Positions 11,687 to 22,722 of a stretch of 64,000 nt of DNA are shown here, piece by piece. This DNA is from Hyparrhenia diplandra (Eukaryota; Streptophyta; Magnoliopsida; Poales; Poaceae): contig JADLZK010007842.1 of assembly GCA_015847255.1 (NCBI GenBank), forward strand, positions 145,570 through 209,569, given 5' to 3'. Under the pieces are notes generated by a model. That model made no database searches and was not told where the DNA came from. It was given only the letters and a program-made list of their open reading frames with translations. The translations under genes and the position numbers were made by a program. Position 1 is the first letter of the stretch, and each line of letters starts with the position of its first letter.

Positions 11687-11840
11687 ATGAAATTTTTAGA
11701 AAAAAACATGCACATGTATATTATGAAGAGTAGTCCTGACAACCAAAATTCAAGTTATATCGTGCCTCTTGTTGTACGAGAGTAGTTGCTATGACTTGTA
11801 ATATCGACCATAACCTAGTAGCTGAGGGGTTACTATTGGG
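11687..11840 (+). repeat. 155-bp direct repeat, copy B
   Basis: Second copy of the repeat at 11223-11378. It has a one-base longer A run after the start and several substitutions, so the two copies have diverged for some time. Confidence 0.85.
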
Positions 11841-11844
11841 GGCT

Positions 11845-12250
11845 GCCAGAACTAATCTCCACAAGGCCATTGAGAACACTTGACAAGTTGACCAATTCTT
11901 TGTGATAAGGATAAAAGATGAGTAATCCTTTTTTCTTTCTTTACTTCTTCCTCGGTCCTCCTGTCCTCCTTCTCCTTTTTCTTCTTCCAATCATCCAATT
12001 CACTAGGAGTTAGTTTGGCAATAGTTAACTCTTCCTCAACAGCAGCCGCTTTCTTTTCCTCCATAAGTTTCTTTTTCGTTGGCCTTCATTGCCTCCTTTT
12101 ACTCTTGTGAAATAATCTTCACACCAAGTCCTGTCAATACTTTGCCAAGCCCACTTCCAACAGTGCTCAAAGAATTGCTTAGCTTCTCAAACTGTACAGC
12201 ATAGTTCATGTCTCCATCCAGTACATAAGATAGGCAAGGTGCTATTATTT
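11845..12250 (-). pseudogene. Unrecognised minus-strand coding remnant (charged coil)
   Basis: On the minus strand a readable sense runs from about 12245 to 12105, with a stop near 12105 and a hydrophobic/Gly segment before it. A second frame at 12064-11852 encodes a Lys/Glu-rich segment of about 40 residues. The composition looks like real protein (balanced, non-repetitive), but no family was recognised, the pieces are in different frames, and no clear splice sites join them. It could be exons of a degraded gene that continues to 13301, or chance frames. Confidence 0.3.
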
Positions 12251-12534
12251 ACAACAGAATCAAGCACTTGTATCCATATGGTGGTGGTGTTCCGGTGATG
12301 GGGATCAACATAGAGACAAACTTACGATCTAGATTATCATTACACATAGCAAATATATATAGTTTGGCGACTGATCTACTACTACCTAAGGTGATGCTAG
12401 ACAAAGGCCACCGGATTGGCCTAGAGCTGGAACTACAAAAGCATAAATAAAGTGTATTAAAACAGTTAACAAGAGAAGTAGTAGTGATAGTAGAGTTGCG
12501 AGTCTCGGAGATGAAGCAAACCTGAGAGTCTCGG

Positions 12535-13301
12535 TGGATCATTTTGGAACTGCTAAGGCTCCAGCCCGAGCCCTGGCAGTTCCACGACAGGATCGTCATG
12601 GCCCCTGCACCTTTTGAGGCTGTCCCGGAGCCTGTTGAGGATCGCTGGAGCGCAGTCGGCGATTGCCCTGCCGAGAAACAGGCCAAGCTGTGCCGCTGCT
12701 GCCATAGGGATGAGGATCCGGAGGTTCGGCCGGGTCGTAGGTGATGCTATGCAGAACACGGCCACCCAGACCCAACCCTCTGACAAGATGCTGAGAAGCA
12801 CCAGGTTCCTGATGCGTCTCCCTGGGATCTGGATCTCCTCCGGCGAGTTGGTGATGTCGTCGCAGAAGCTCTCCCTCGTGGTCGCCCAGCCTCTGCCAAA
12901 GGCCTGCCATCACCATAGCCATAAGAATGGCAACGGAGATCTGGCGAAAATGGGCTCTGAAGCCACTGCGGGACGCCGAGTTGGACCCATCCACCGATGA
13001 AGGCTGCCCTAATTTCCCTTATTAGGAGGGGGCAACTGTCGGTGCCGTGATTCCGTAGATCCAGACCCGCGGCGGCTCATGGAGTCGGTGGCATCTGAAG
13101 CTGGGGAGTCGTCTTCCTAAGTGAGCAGAGCTGGGCGATTGCTTCGATGATACTACATGGGAGTGAGGTGGCTAGCAGATCCGGCATTGCCTCCACTGTT
13201 AGGACGGTGTAGTAGATCATGGGGGCGATGGTCGCCGGGAGTACAAAGACCAGGAGGGTGAGGAGGGGTGGGATAGGCATTGCAAAAGGTGTTAAAATCA
13301 A
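12535..13301 (-). pseudogene. Unrecognised minus-strand remnant with a hydrophobic segment
   Basis: The frame 13301-13077 encodes about 74 residues with a hydrophobic stretch near its N-terminus (about residues 11-32) that could be a membrane segment or signal anchor. Frames at 12994-12596 and 12801-12553 overlap in different registers. No single frame carries the whole, so either splicing, indels or both are involved. The sequence just upstream (13420-13690) resembles the upstream flank of the Mlf1IP-like gene at 17590-17880, which hints that this locus received a copied promoter region. Function unknown. Confidence 0.3.
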
Positions 13302-13419
13302 ATGGCTGGAGCGGGATGAACAAAAGGATAAGAATGTTGAGAATTGTGAGAATCATCTCTTCCCCTTCCATAGTTACCTCAAGGCGGCGGAGGGGGGGGG
13401 CTTACAGTGAAGAGGAACA

Positions 13420-13690
13420 AGGATCGCGGAGGAACTCCGGAGTCTGGTGGCCAATAGGGTTTAGCGAGGTTTAGGGGGTGGTCGGAGGGCGGATTGGGGA
13501 AGACGAGGAAATTAGCCCAACGCGTTTGTGTGTGGGACCATCGAGCCTGACATGCTCAACAAGTTGCTACTCACACTACTCGGCCACTCGGAGCCTCGGA
13601 CTTGGCTCTCCCCATATTGTTTCTCAAGAAGTTAAATAATTGTTTCTCAAAGTTAAATAATCTTATATTTTAATTAGTTATAAAATATAT
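13420..13690 (-). repeat. Duplicated gene 5' flank, copy 1
   Basis: Resembles 17590-17880. Both contain the phrases ccggagtctggtggcc and gacgaggaaatta in the same order, and further on gaagttaaataat followed by a tttaattA run. Copy 2 is the first exon and upstream flank of the Mlf1IP-like gene, so copy 1 is probably a paralogous promoter and leader. Confidence 0.6.
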
Positions 13691-14904
13691 TCTAACTCCT
13701 ATATAAGTTCTTACAGTAGTATTTATGATATACAATAAGCACTACATTAATTATCAAATATATTTCTAGTAAATTTATTTATAAATATATAAACATTAAC
13801 AGTTTTTCTAAAAATCTAATAAAACTTCAAAATATTTGACTGTATATTAAGTGAGAGTTTTTTTTTTTTTTTTTTTTTGGATTGAGGCGCTAAGCATAAA
13901 AAATATGCTACCAACAGTTCTACGGCCGACGTTCTTGTTTCGTTGTTAGAGAAAAACACTGTTCTGAACAAGGTTTAGAAGGAGATCAGGATTCAGGGAG
14001 CCATCGACCTCGGTGATGGCATTCCATCTACTCTGCATCAACAAGATTGCAGAGAGTTGCATTTTGCATCGTCACAGGTCAGTCCCAACAGCAGCCCAAA
14101 TGGCTGCACCCAACAGCAGCCCAAATGGCTGTACGACCCAAACTATACAACATCCGAAAGTACGATATGCTTTTACAGCAAGACACTACGACACAAATGG
14201 TTTCACAGATAGTAAGGTAGCAGTGCTGTACAACCACAGGAACTCAATGGGAGTTTCTACGTTTCCACACATTCACACAATAGCAATTTAGGTACTGAGC
14301 ACGTTTGGACGGGACTCTGGTTGCTTCGACCTTGGGTTGTTTTCTTGAAACGAACTTGGACCTGAACCTCACAGAGTTGCAGCTTCCACAAATCAGCTGT
14401 CTATTATTTATCTGTTTACTCCGTCCATCCATAGCTATAGCTGTGTAGTCTCTTCAAGAAATTGGGATGACCCGTGATTTTGGCTTTCCGTTGCGCCTCG
14501 GATCACGGCCTTGCTCAGTCCCAGGAAGTGCCCAACCCCAGGCCGATCGCCGGTCACGTCCATTGAGCTACGGTTACCTGCGGTACACAAACAGGTGGAG
14601 ACTCAAGGTTAGAGAAGGCGGACGACACAACAATGCAACATTCGATTTCGATGGATCAACATGATTTGCAGACAAACCATGCATAGGAAAGCACATATTC
14701 AGAACTAAAGAAGCTGAATACCATCATAATTTCAGGATTTTAGAATCCAAACATAATTTCAATCCAAACGTAATTTCAGTTATTAAAGTATCCTGCAATT
14801 TTTGTCGCTACATAAACCTGTGTGCCAGTAACTGCTGCACCCAGCAAATCGGTAAAGAAGAAAGACTAAAGGATGCACAACAAGAGAGATGCTCATGTTT
14901 ACAT
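13691..14904. other. AT-rich intergenic stretch and 3' flank of the Mlf1IP-like gene
   Basis: Contains a T run at about 13859-13878 and a short tandem duplication of about 24 bp at 14088-14135 (unit ccaacagcagcccaaatggc plus four bases). No family resemblance was found for the small frames here. Confidence 0.55.
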
Positions 14905-17037
14905 TTACATACTCATAACCATGGATGACCCTGCTTGTCGTCTGTTATGCACAGGCATCACGGGGTAAGATCTCATCCTGACCATTTCTGGAATCCAAAG
15001 TAGTCATCAATGTTGTCATGGAATCATGGATCATGGACACTGTTTATTCTCTAATGCATTCAAGGCTTACTTTTCCTCCAATTATCGTAATTTGTTCCAA
15101 GTTCAAACCAAACATGCAATCTTTCATTAGTAGCTTCCATGTTATAGGGACTTTGTTGTACATGGCTACTGGACACATCTTGAAGCATGTCAGCTCCTAA
15201 ATAGCTAAACCCACTAGACAGTGAAGCAATATAAGAAGCTATGCACTATATGCTCCACAGTGCAGACAGTTATATAATTCGGTGTGGAAAAAAATGCAAG
15301 AGGCCAAGAGCAGCAATACCCACACAATGTGCACCGAAGTCTTGTAAAAGATGCTCAAGCAAAAAGTTTATCTCCACAGACTAATGAAATCTCAGATTAT
15401 GCTAGCGTTTACTAAATGGTACGTACTTCATATTTGAGCATCTACTTGTTGGTGGATACTGTATGTAGCAATCCCACTAAGAAGTGAGAAGGTGTTCATG
15501 TAAATGCAATTTTGTTATAATTTTCATTTATAATGACATTTATTAGGACCTCGATTTGGTATAAATTAGACAGAGACCAAATGCAAAGTGCATAGTGCAC
15601 AATGACCCATCTTATATGGAATGAATCTTCTTCACCAAGAAATAATGCTAAGAAAATAAATTATTACTATTCAGAAAGGACAATATCCTTTGTTGATCAA
15701 GTCAACAATTGAGAAGCAATTTGCATAACTTCTTATCTTACAAATATAAAAGCACAGCGTACCAGAATTATCGCTGTTAGGTGCACCGGCATTTTGGTTC
15801 CAGCCAGGCAAGTAATGTCCAGCATTCCCTTCCATGATTCCTCAAATCCAGCTAGTTCATCTATAAAGTACTGGAGTTTAGAGTTAACGAAAATTGAATC
15901 TCAGCCAAATCAAGGAAAGCTAGACATATATATCAAACTAACCTTCATTCAGGTTGTGCAGTGTTTGAGTGGTGTCAACCTTCCCGTCTGAATTCAGTTT
16001 CCTTGTCAAGGAATGGCCCTGAAAATATACAAGGAAAATTTAGTATACTGCACCAAAATTCAAGGATGATTTTTCTTTTTGCCTTTTTTGATCCATTAGC
16101 AATTGATAAGTCAACTCTGCACTAGGAACTCAATCGTGTGTGCACTGGGAACTGCTCTACTCAATATAATTTCGATTAATCAATTACAGGTCTGACATCA
16201 AGACTGTCCACCTTATCATGGATTCCTCGGGAGATCCTATGAGTAGCCTCTTTAGTTGTTGTATCTGCTTCCTTGCTTTCTTCAACAGTGATCTGCAAGC
16301 AACATAATTATCATCAGTTTAAATTCCAAGCACCGCCAAAAATAAGGCATCACTTGCAGCTTGCTAAGAAATTAGCCTACCCCATCACTGCCAGTCCGCC
16401 GAGTCTTTGAAGCAGTGTAGTAAGCTCCATTAATTCCACCATATGTGACAGAAGAGCTCTGATATGTGAAAGTTCGAGTCTGTGGCTGCCCTCCACTATT
16501 AGCCCTATTGAGATTCCTGTGCAGCTGGACTTGGCCACCTTCTGTCCCTACAAAGAAACAAATCGAAAGACATGAAACATACATAGGAGTATCATTCTTG
16601 CAACAACTCCATGACACTAAGAGCACCAGGCAAGTAAACTGAATCATCCAGGCTCGTACCATCACTCCCATCATCCGGCTCATGAACATAAGAGTCTTGG
16701 TTGTGCTGCTCGTTACCATGCTCTGCATTTTCTCCTTCATCCTCATCAACCTCTGTGATCACAGGCCTTCTGCTGTTAGCCCGAGGAGGAGCTTGCTCGA
16801 TGAACCCATTGTTCCCCATGTCCCCAAAAGGCCCTCCCATCGCCCAAAAGGGCTAGGTCCAAACATGTCATGGTCACCCATCATCCGACCCCCAAACGGG
16901 CGGGTAAAGAACGGATCGTCAAATGGATCCCTTCCTCCAAAGAAGCTAGATATCAAGCTCCTCTGCGGACCAAAGCCGACAAACCCGGCAAATGGATCCC
17001 TGCTCCTGAAGCCTTCCCCGTTCTGCCCTCTATCCAT
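14905..17037 (-). CDS. Mlf1IP-like (myeloid leukaemia factor-like) protein, seven predicted coding exons
   Basis: Plant relative of the myeloid leukaemia factor family (Mlf1IP domain), a small Gly/Phe/Asp-rich protein of unclear molecular role, thought to be nuclear or cytoplasmic. Predicted coding exons are 17037-16660, 16547-16381, 16293-16213, 16018-15943, 15860-15763 and a terminal one at 14987-14905; the first coding exon follows a leader intron. Visible features are the N-terminal G-F-G-P-Q and S-F-F-G-G-R-D-P-F-D-D-P-F-F block, an acidic middle (about residues 95-130), and the family core with F-x-Y-Q-S-S...Y-G-G...Y-Y-T-x-S-K-T-R-R (exon 16547-16381). H-R-I-S-R-G-I-H-D-K and G-H-S-L-T-R-K-L then follow. 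All junctions are GT-AG and phase-consistent. Two 1-bp losses break the frame: near 16850 (GGCC to GGC) and near 15820 (AAA to AA). Both are homopolymer losses, so sequence error is at least as likely as pseudogenisation. The last exon is the least certain. Confidence 0.78.
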
Positions 17038-17061
17038 TTCTCAGAAACTAGGTGGCCTCTG

Positions 17062-17640
17062 CAAGCTGCAACAGTTATGGTATTACTAAGTTAATCGCAA
17101 CAATTTATATTACACAGTAAGCATCATCGAATGTGAAGTTTCTCATGCAAGCGTCCTTCTCCTTCCATTCCTTTCCCTAACAGAACTATTGAACTTGAGA
17201 AGCTAGTAAACAATTGTGCTAAGCATAAGCATCGCTAGATGGGTTTAATGAAGAAAGAAATTAGCGCCCATACGGGTATCTATAGCTTTAATCCCCTTTT
17301 TTCCCCTTTAACCCATCGATCGTTCCGGGGGACCTAATACACCATCAACATGCATGCATATTCCTGGCTCTATCTAATGAACGCCACCACCAATTCGACC
17401 AGAAAAATTTCAAATCGAAATGCGCAACAAGCACCAGAGATTTCACAACGAACGCTCCAATCCCTAACTGTCAAATTGCCTAAGCACGAAACTAACCGAA
17501 GAGCTGGTTTATCTCTGCCGTCGTTACCTGAAGGCGCGCGGAAGGCCCTTCTGGAGAGCGCTTGCAAGGGTGAAGGGGACGGGCCGTCTGAGGGGAGGGA
17601 TGGATCGCCGGAGAAATTCCGGAGTCTGGTGGCCCTGGAC
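17062..17640 (-). promoter_or_regulatory. 5' UTR exon and leader intron of the Mlf1IP-like gene
   Basis: A donor (CAG|GTAACG) at about 17528 and an acceptor (cttgcag) near 17062 would remove a leader intron of about 465 bp. The coding ATG lies 25 bp after the acceptor. The exon itself covers roughly 17529-17640. Exact transcription start is not determined. Confidence 0.5.
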
Positions 17641-17799
17641 GGCTTTTTATCTTGAGTTGGTGATTGGGGAGAGACGAGGAAATTAGGCGAAGACGCTCGC
17701 CGTGGGTGTCGTGTCTGGAATTGCCTTCTCCCGATCGTTCGGCTCTTGGAGGCCCGCGAACTATCCAGACTGCAATCTCAAGCTTCAATTTTTTAATCG

Positions 17800-18390
17800 T
17801 TTTTAAAAGGAAAATTTAAAACTAAACCAACTACCTGTTAACAAGCACTCGAGAAGTTAAATAATTTTACATTTTAATTAATTCAAATATTATAGTATTA
17901 CTATTTTATATTAAATTTATTTATTGATATAAATACTTATAGTTTTTAAAATTTTAACTAAAATTTAAATTATTTTATGCAAACAACAGCTTAGCCATAG
18001 TCCATATAATCCAACTGGGGCATATATTATATAAAGATCTACTATCCTGCAAAATTCAATTCGAAAAGGAAATGAGAAATAACATAAAAATAGTCATAGA
18101 GGCATATGTGCATGTCTATAAATAGGTTTACTATAAAAATATATAAAATAATTAATAATTAATCCAATGGTGTCTACTACTCCGTATTTAATATAATCTT
18201 TATTTATTTTATATAAAAAGGACGAAAAAAAAGACTACCTAATCATGCGATTTTTTTGGTTCCGCCTGCCTCCCTCCCTGCGAAACCATCCCCGCAAAGT
18301 TCCTATGTCGCTAGGTGGGACCAGCGAGGCGTCCAGCTCTCTCCGCTCCTTGCAAACCTCCAATCACTCTCGTGATTTCAGCCACCAATC
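17800..18390. other. AT-rich intergenic stretch
   Basis: Very AT-rich, with TTTAATTAATT-type runs; the part to about 17880 belongs to the duplicated flank. Nothing else recognised. Confidence 0.5.
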
Positions 18391-18400
18391 ACGCACACTC

Positions 18401-18672
18401 AGGCCTCGTTTAGATGTTAGGAATTTTAGCAAAAGTAACTCCCTGGAACTCTCAGAAGACTCAGAAGACTTTCGTTTATTGTGGTAAATATTATCCTATC
18501 ATAGGGTAACTAGGCTCAAAAGAATCGCCCGCAATGTACATCTAAACTGTGTAATTAGTTTTTTTTTACCTACATTTCATACTTTCGAATATATGTCTTT
18601 TGGTGTATTTAATGTGATGTGATGGAGAGAGAATGAAAAAGAGTTAGAAACTTTAGCCAACTAAACGAGGCC
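18401..18672. mobile_element. Mutator-type MITE (272 bp) with perfect 10-bp target duplication
   Basis: Terminal inverted repeats GGCCTCGTTTAG (from 18402) and CTAAACGAGGCC (to 18672) are perfect over 12 bp. The flanks 18391-18400 and 18673-18682 are both acgcacactc, a perfect 10-bp target site duplication. That length points to the Mutator superfamily (8-11 bp) rather than Tourist (3 bp) or Stowaway (2 bp). No coding capacity. The perfect duplication and ends indicate a fairly recent insertion. Confidence 0.85.
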
Positions 18673-18682
18673 ACGCACACTC

Positions 18683-19647
18683 GCCCTTCCCTTCCTCGCC
18701 GGCCCTTTCCCCAAGCGCGTAACTCTCCCTCCCTCCTGATTCCTTTCTCCCGTCCCATTCGCAGCACAAGATCGGCGTGGACGACGACGACGAGACTACG
18801 ACGCTTAGCCGCCAACACCGCCGCCGCCTTCGTCGACGGGCTCGAGGCCACGGCCACAGCGCACGAGGGACCTCCGCTGAGCGGACAACGAGGTGCTTGC
18901 CTCCTGCGGCCTTATTCCGATTTTCAGGACGTTTTTGGTTCGATCGATTGATTCTTTGGCGAGTGACGATCAAGATTACCAAGTGATTTCCATCAATTCC
19001 AAACGTGCATCGAGAAATCGAGCGATTTACGATTTGGGCGAAAATCTGTGTTCTTGGCCGAAATATGAATTTCTCGGTGTGTGGATTTAAATTGGGCGAT
19101 GATCTCTTATGAGTAGCTCTCCAACTTTGTGGTGATTCTGTGTGCAAAATATGGGGGCATATGATTTTGATTTGGGTTGGTTTTCATCGGATTTTTGTGC
19201 GCTCCATTATCTGTTCGTAGGGCTCAGTTCTGTGCTGTTCTTGGGCTCGGTCGGAGCAGTCCGTGGCCGAGCGGGCGCAGCTGCTGCTAGCTTCACCGGA
19301 GTAGAGTGCACACCCTCCGCTCCTTCTCTGGACTCGCTCACAGGTCACACCCGGCGAGATGCGTGATCAGGCCCGAATCGTTCCTCTCCCTTGCTCTATT
19401 CGGGCGTGCGCTCCCTCTGCTCGTGATTCCTTCTTGTGGTTGTCGGAGGCGTAGGTAACACATACAAGTTCGTCACTGCCTTTTCTCTTGGTGGCGAACG
19501 GACCCTAGGCCTGGCTCTTTTCGTCTGTTCGTGCGTTTTTTTGGATTTGCAGAGTTTCGTGGAGCATCAGGCTTTTTAGAAGCCACCGGAATTAACACCG
19601 GTCTCCAACAATCGCCAGGGGCAGTCCAAGGCACTTGCTGATACTAA
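18683..19647 (+). other. GC-rich then intron-like stretch, possibly a first exon of an interrupted gene
   Basis: 18700-18905 is GC-rich and looks like a leader or first exon; 18905-19640 reads like first-intron sequence of a plant gene (T-rich, no coding sense). No protein was recognised. The Helitron at 19648 would lie within that putative intron. Confidence 0.3.
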
Positions 19648-22600
19648 TCTATACTATAAAAGAAGCGAAGGAATTATGTGGCGCCACGTCGCGATCTCAT
19701 CCGTCGGATCAAACCGATCATCCCATTCAATGGTCCTTAGATATGGACCGACCTTAGGTACAGGGTGTTTCGCTCTGTTTCGCTTCTCCGATCTATGTCG
19801 CGCACCTCCGCAGCAATCGCGGCTCCCAAACGTCGCCAGACATCCCGATACGACGCGAACCACCCTCCCGAGAACCCCACGAACGTCCCGCACTCGCCTC
19901 CTCGCGAGGCCGGCGCGCACACGCGGCAACCACCGGGCTCGATCATGTATCCAGGAGCGAACCGCGACTCCCTACCCTCCCGTGGCAGGCAGGCCTACGT
20001 ATCCCTCCTGCCGCGACGTTTTCTCTCCCCTGCCAACATGGAGTCGTCGGCGCCGGAGTTGAGGTGAGGGCGGAAGGATGTCATGGCCACCTCCAGGATC
20101 GGAGAACTGTCCAGGTACGATCATGTCGCATCTCCCGAAACGCCATGACCCTCTGCCTTCGATGACGCTGCCAACTGCCCTCCCTCGCCAGGACAGAAAC
20201 CGTCTCTCGCTGCTGCTCCATGGCAGCCCCAATACGCATACCACCCGCGCGTGCAGCGCGTGCTACCATGGATGGTGTATGTTTGCAGGATTCTTTCCAA
20301 GATTTATTTCTAATATTCCTTCACGGTTGTTTGATTTCTCCTATATATCCTTCGACATCAGAGATAGATCCGACCATAGCCCTGGCCTCGAGGTCCGCCT
20401 TCACCACGTGGAAGAACGTTTTCCGGGAGTTGGACGCTCTCAGCGTGTGGGCGACAACATCTGGAGGCAACATGTCCACGGTGCTCGCATTGCAGTTAGT
20501 AGTTTCCCTGCTGAATAATATTGCTCAATATGTTTTCAGGCTACGACTACGTACGTGTCATGGCTGGCCTCTTCACAAGAAGGCCGAGTGCAGTTAAGGA
20601 GAAATACCCAATCTCATCTTCGTCTGCTATTTTAAATCCCAATCTCTAATTCTTTTGTACAGGCGGCAGATGGCTTTGATTGTGATGCTTCGTTGAAGAT
20701 CCTACTATTTTTGGTGGCAGATCTGGCTCACGGGTAGTTTCTTCTGAGCCCTCTCCACGTTCGAGAAGACCTAGCCATTACAGGCCCATCTGGTGGCAAT
20801 GGTCCGTTTTCTTAGTAACAGTGATGTGGCAGCGACAATACATCCCCTTCCCATGTCTGTGTACGTACCTTGCAGCATCGCTGGTGTCACTTGCCAGTGC
20901 GGTAATGGCTCCTTCCTCCTATTGTCATTTGGTTTTGAAAAGAAAGTAAAAAAAAATACTTGATTTGAGTGCAGGGCGGCAAGCTGCTGGAGGTCTCATT
21001 ATTTGGAAATTTTGCCTCTGCGCTACTACTTTTAAGCCTTTTGATTTTTTTTTTTTATTAATATCCTTTTTACTTCATGTTTGGATAACTGGCAGAGCAT
21101 AACCAGTTTAAGCTTCGATGGTTCTAGGTACTCTATATGCTTTGAGTTATTTAGAGTGGGTAGCAATGCGCCATAAGCCAAAGGCATAATTTGATTAAGG
21201 AAGGTATTCAGAGTTGTTTAACTTTATTTTCATTGCGTTTGTTGCTTGATTATATTTTATACTGTTCAGATCTGGACATTGTACAGAGGTTCAAAAAGAA
21301 TTTGTTTTTTTTTTTTTTTGAATGAACAAGAATTGTTCACATAAACCACGAATTTGGGCCTTCCTAATTAGTGCGGCGGCATTTCTCACTTCTTTAAATC
21401 TTTTGAGGCTATCACATGTTCCTGGTTTTTGGGAAAAGATTTTCCCTTCAAATCTGTAATGTGTATGTCAGATCAGTTGAAGTTGTTTCTACCGTGTATG
21501 CCATGTAGAGTTGGGTCTTCTAAAATTTGAAGGTTTAAATAATATAATTATTACGGCCACATTGTGTGATCGCACTGCCTTTTTTCCGCCTATATTTAGT
21601 TTAAGGTATCGTGTATAGAAAAAGTGAAATGTAATCCGAGATCAGATGCTTCCCATTTGGCAGCACACTGGTATATGCTCCATGATTTGAGTGTATCTTT
21701 GCTTTCTTTTCATTTACCATGAATGTTAACTACACAATTATATCCTCTTTCTTAATTTTTGCCGTGCCTGGATGTTTCAAAGATACATCTTTCGGTGTTC
21801 ACAGATCAGGTTGGATGGAAATTTGGTGCTGATGAATTGGTTTGATAGGTCGGATAAAGAGCAAAGGCACAAAAAATATGATTTATATCATGTCTTGTTT
21901 ATTTGCTTGTTAAATGGCACCTTATTTGGAAGATGTACTTCGAAAACCTGCTCCTCTTTCTGCTGCAACATCGTGGTTCCATATTCCTATTTTCTCCAAA
22001 ATTTTCAGTTTTGCGGATTCATACTTTATTATGTTATCACTTTCCAATTTAGAAAATGAAACAACCTTGATCTGATTGATTCTTTGCAGTTCTTGGTCAA
22101 CTTGATTATTAATTAGTTTGAGCGAATTTTGATAGCACTTCGTGCACAATTTTTTCCCTTCCAATTTACATTTTTAGTGTTAATCTTTAATTGACTAAAG
22201 TTGTGTGCTGTTAGGGCTACCTATCTGTCTTCAAGCCAGTTTTAGACTTGCTTGTGGTATGTCCTAACTCCTGCATGGTGTTGTTGAGCATTGTTACAAA
22301 TAATAACTTGCTTTATTGATCTTATTCAAGTAACTTATGTGTCAAATTCTGCAGGTGCTAATTCGGTTGATATGGCCACATCAGAAAAGTGAAATCAACA
22401 AAACTCAGTTCAGATGATATAGGACATTTTATTTCAGCGTTGTCCCATATGTCTCATTTTTAACTAATAATGTTTAAAATACTTGTAAAATGATTTTGCT
22501 ACCAGCTGGTTGACTATGACAATAGTGATGAGTTTGAGACTGCTTCCATGCATTACAAAAAAATCAGGCTTTATGGTTAAGATCTATGCATTTTTTTTTT

Positions 22601-22722
22601 CCTATGAAACAGTTTCAGTAGTTATACTAATTGGATTTATAAGTTTATTTTTAATATTAATTATTATTCTATTGTGCAAGATTTTTTAAGACACGTGCGT
22701 GCCGCACGTGCGTCTCCACTAG
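19648..22722 (+). mobile_element. Helitron, unit 1 (non-autonomous, about 3.1 kb)
   Basis: The 5' end TCTATACTATAAAA follows an A at 19647, as expected for insertion between A and T. The 3' end has a stem (cacgtgcg at 22692-22699 with cgcacgtg at 22703-22710) followed 8 bp later by CTAG at 22719-22722. No inverted repeats or target duplication, as expected. The GC-rich 5' part (19680-20280) holds only poorly supported frames; the rest is AT-rich. No helicase or Rep motifs are visible. Because unit 2 directly abuts, the pairing of this 5' end with this 3' end is not certain. Confidence 0.7.

Noticed and set aside
11223..11840. Pair of short LTRs (TRIM-like element)
   Set aside because: No TG...CA ends, no primer site after the first repeat, no polypurine tract before the second; kept only as direct repeats.
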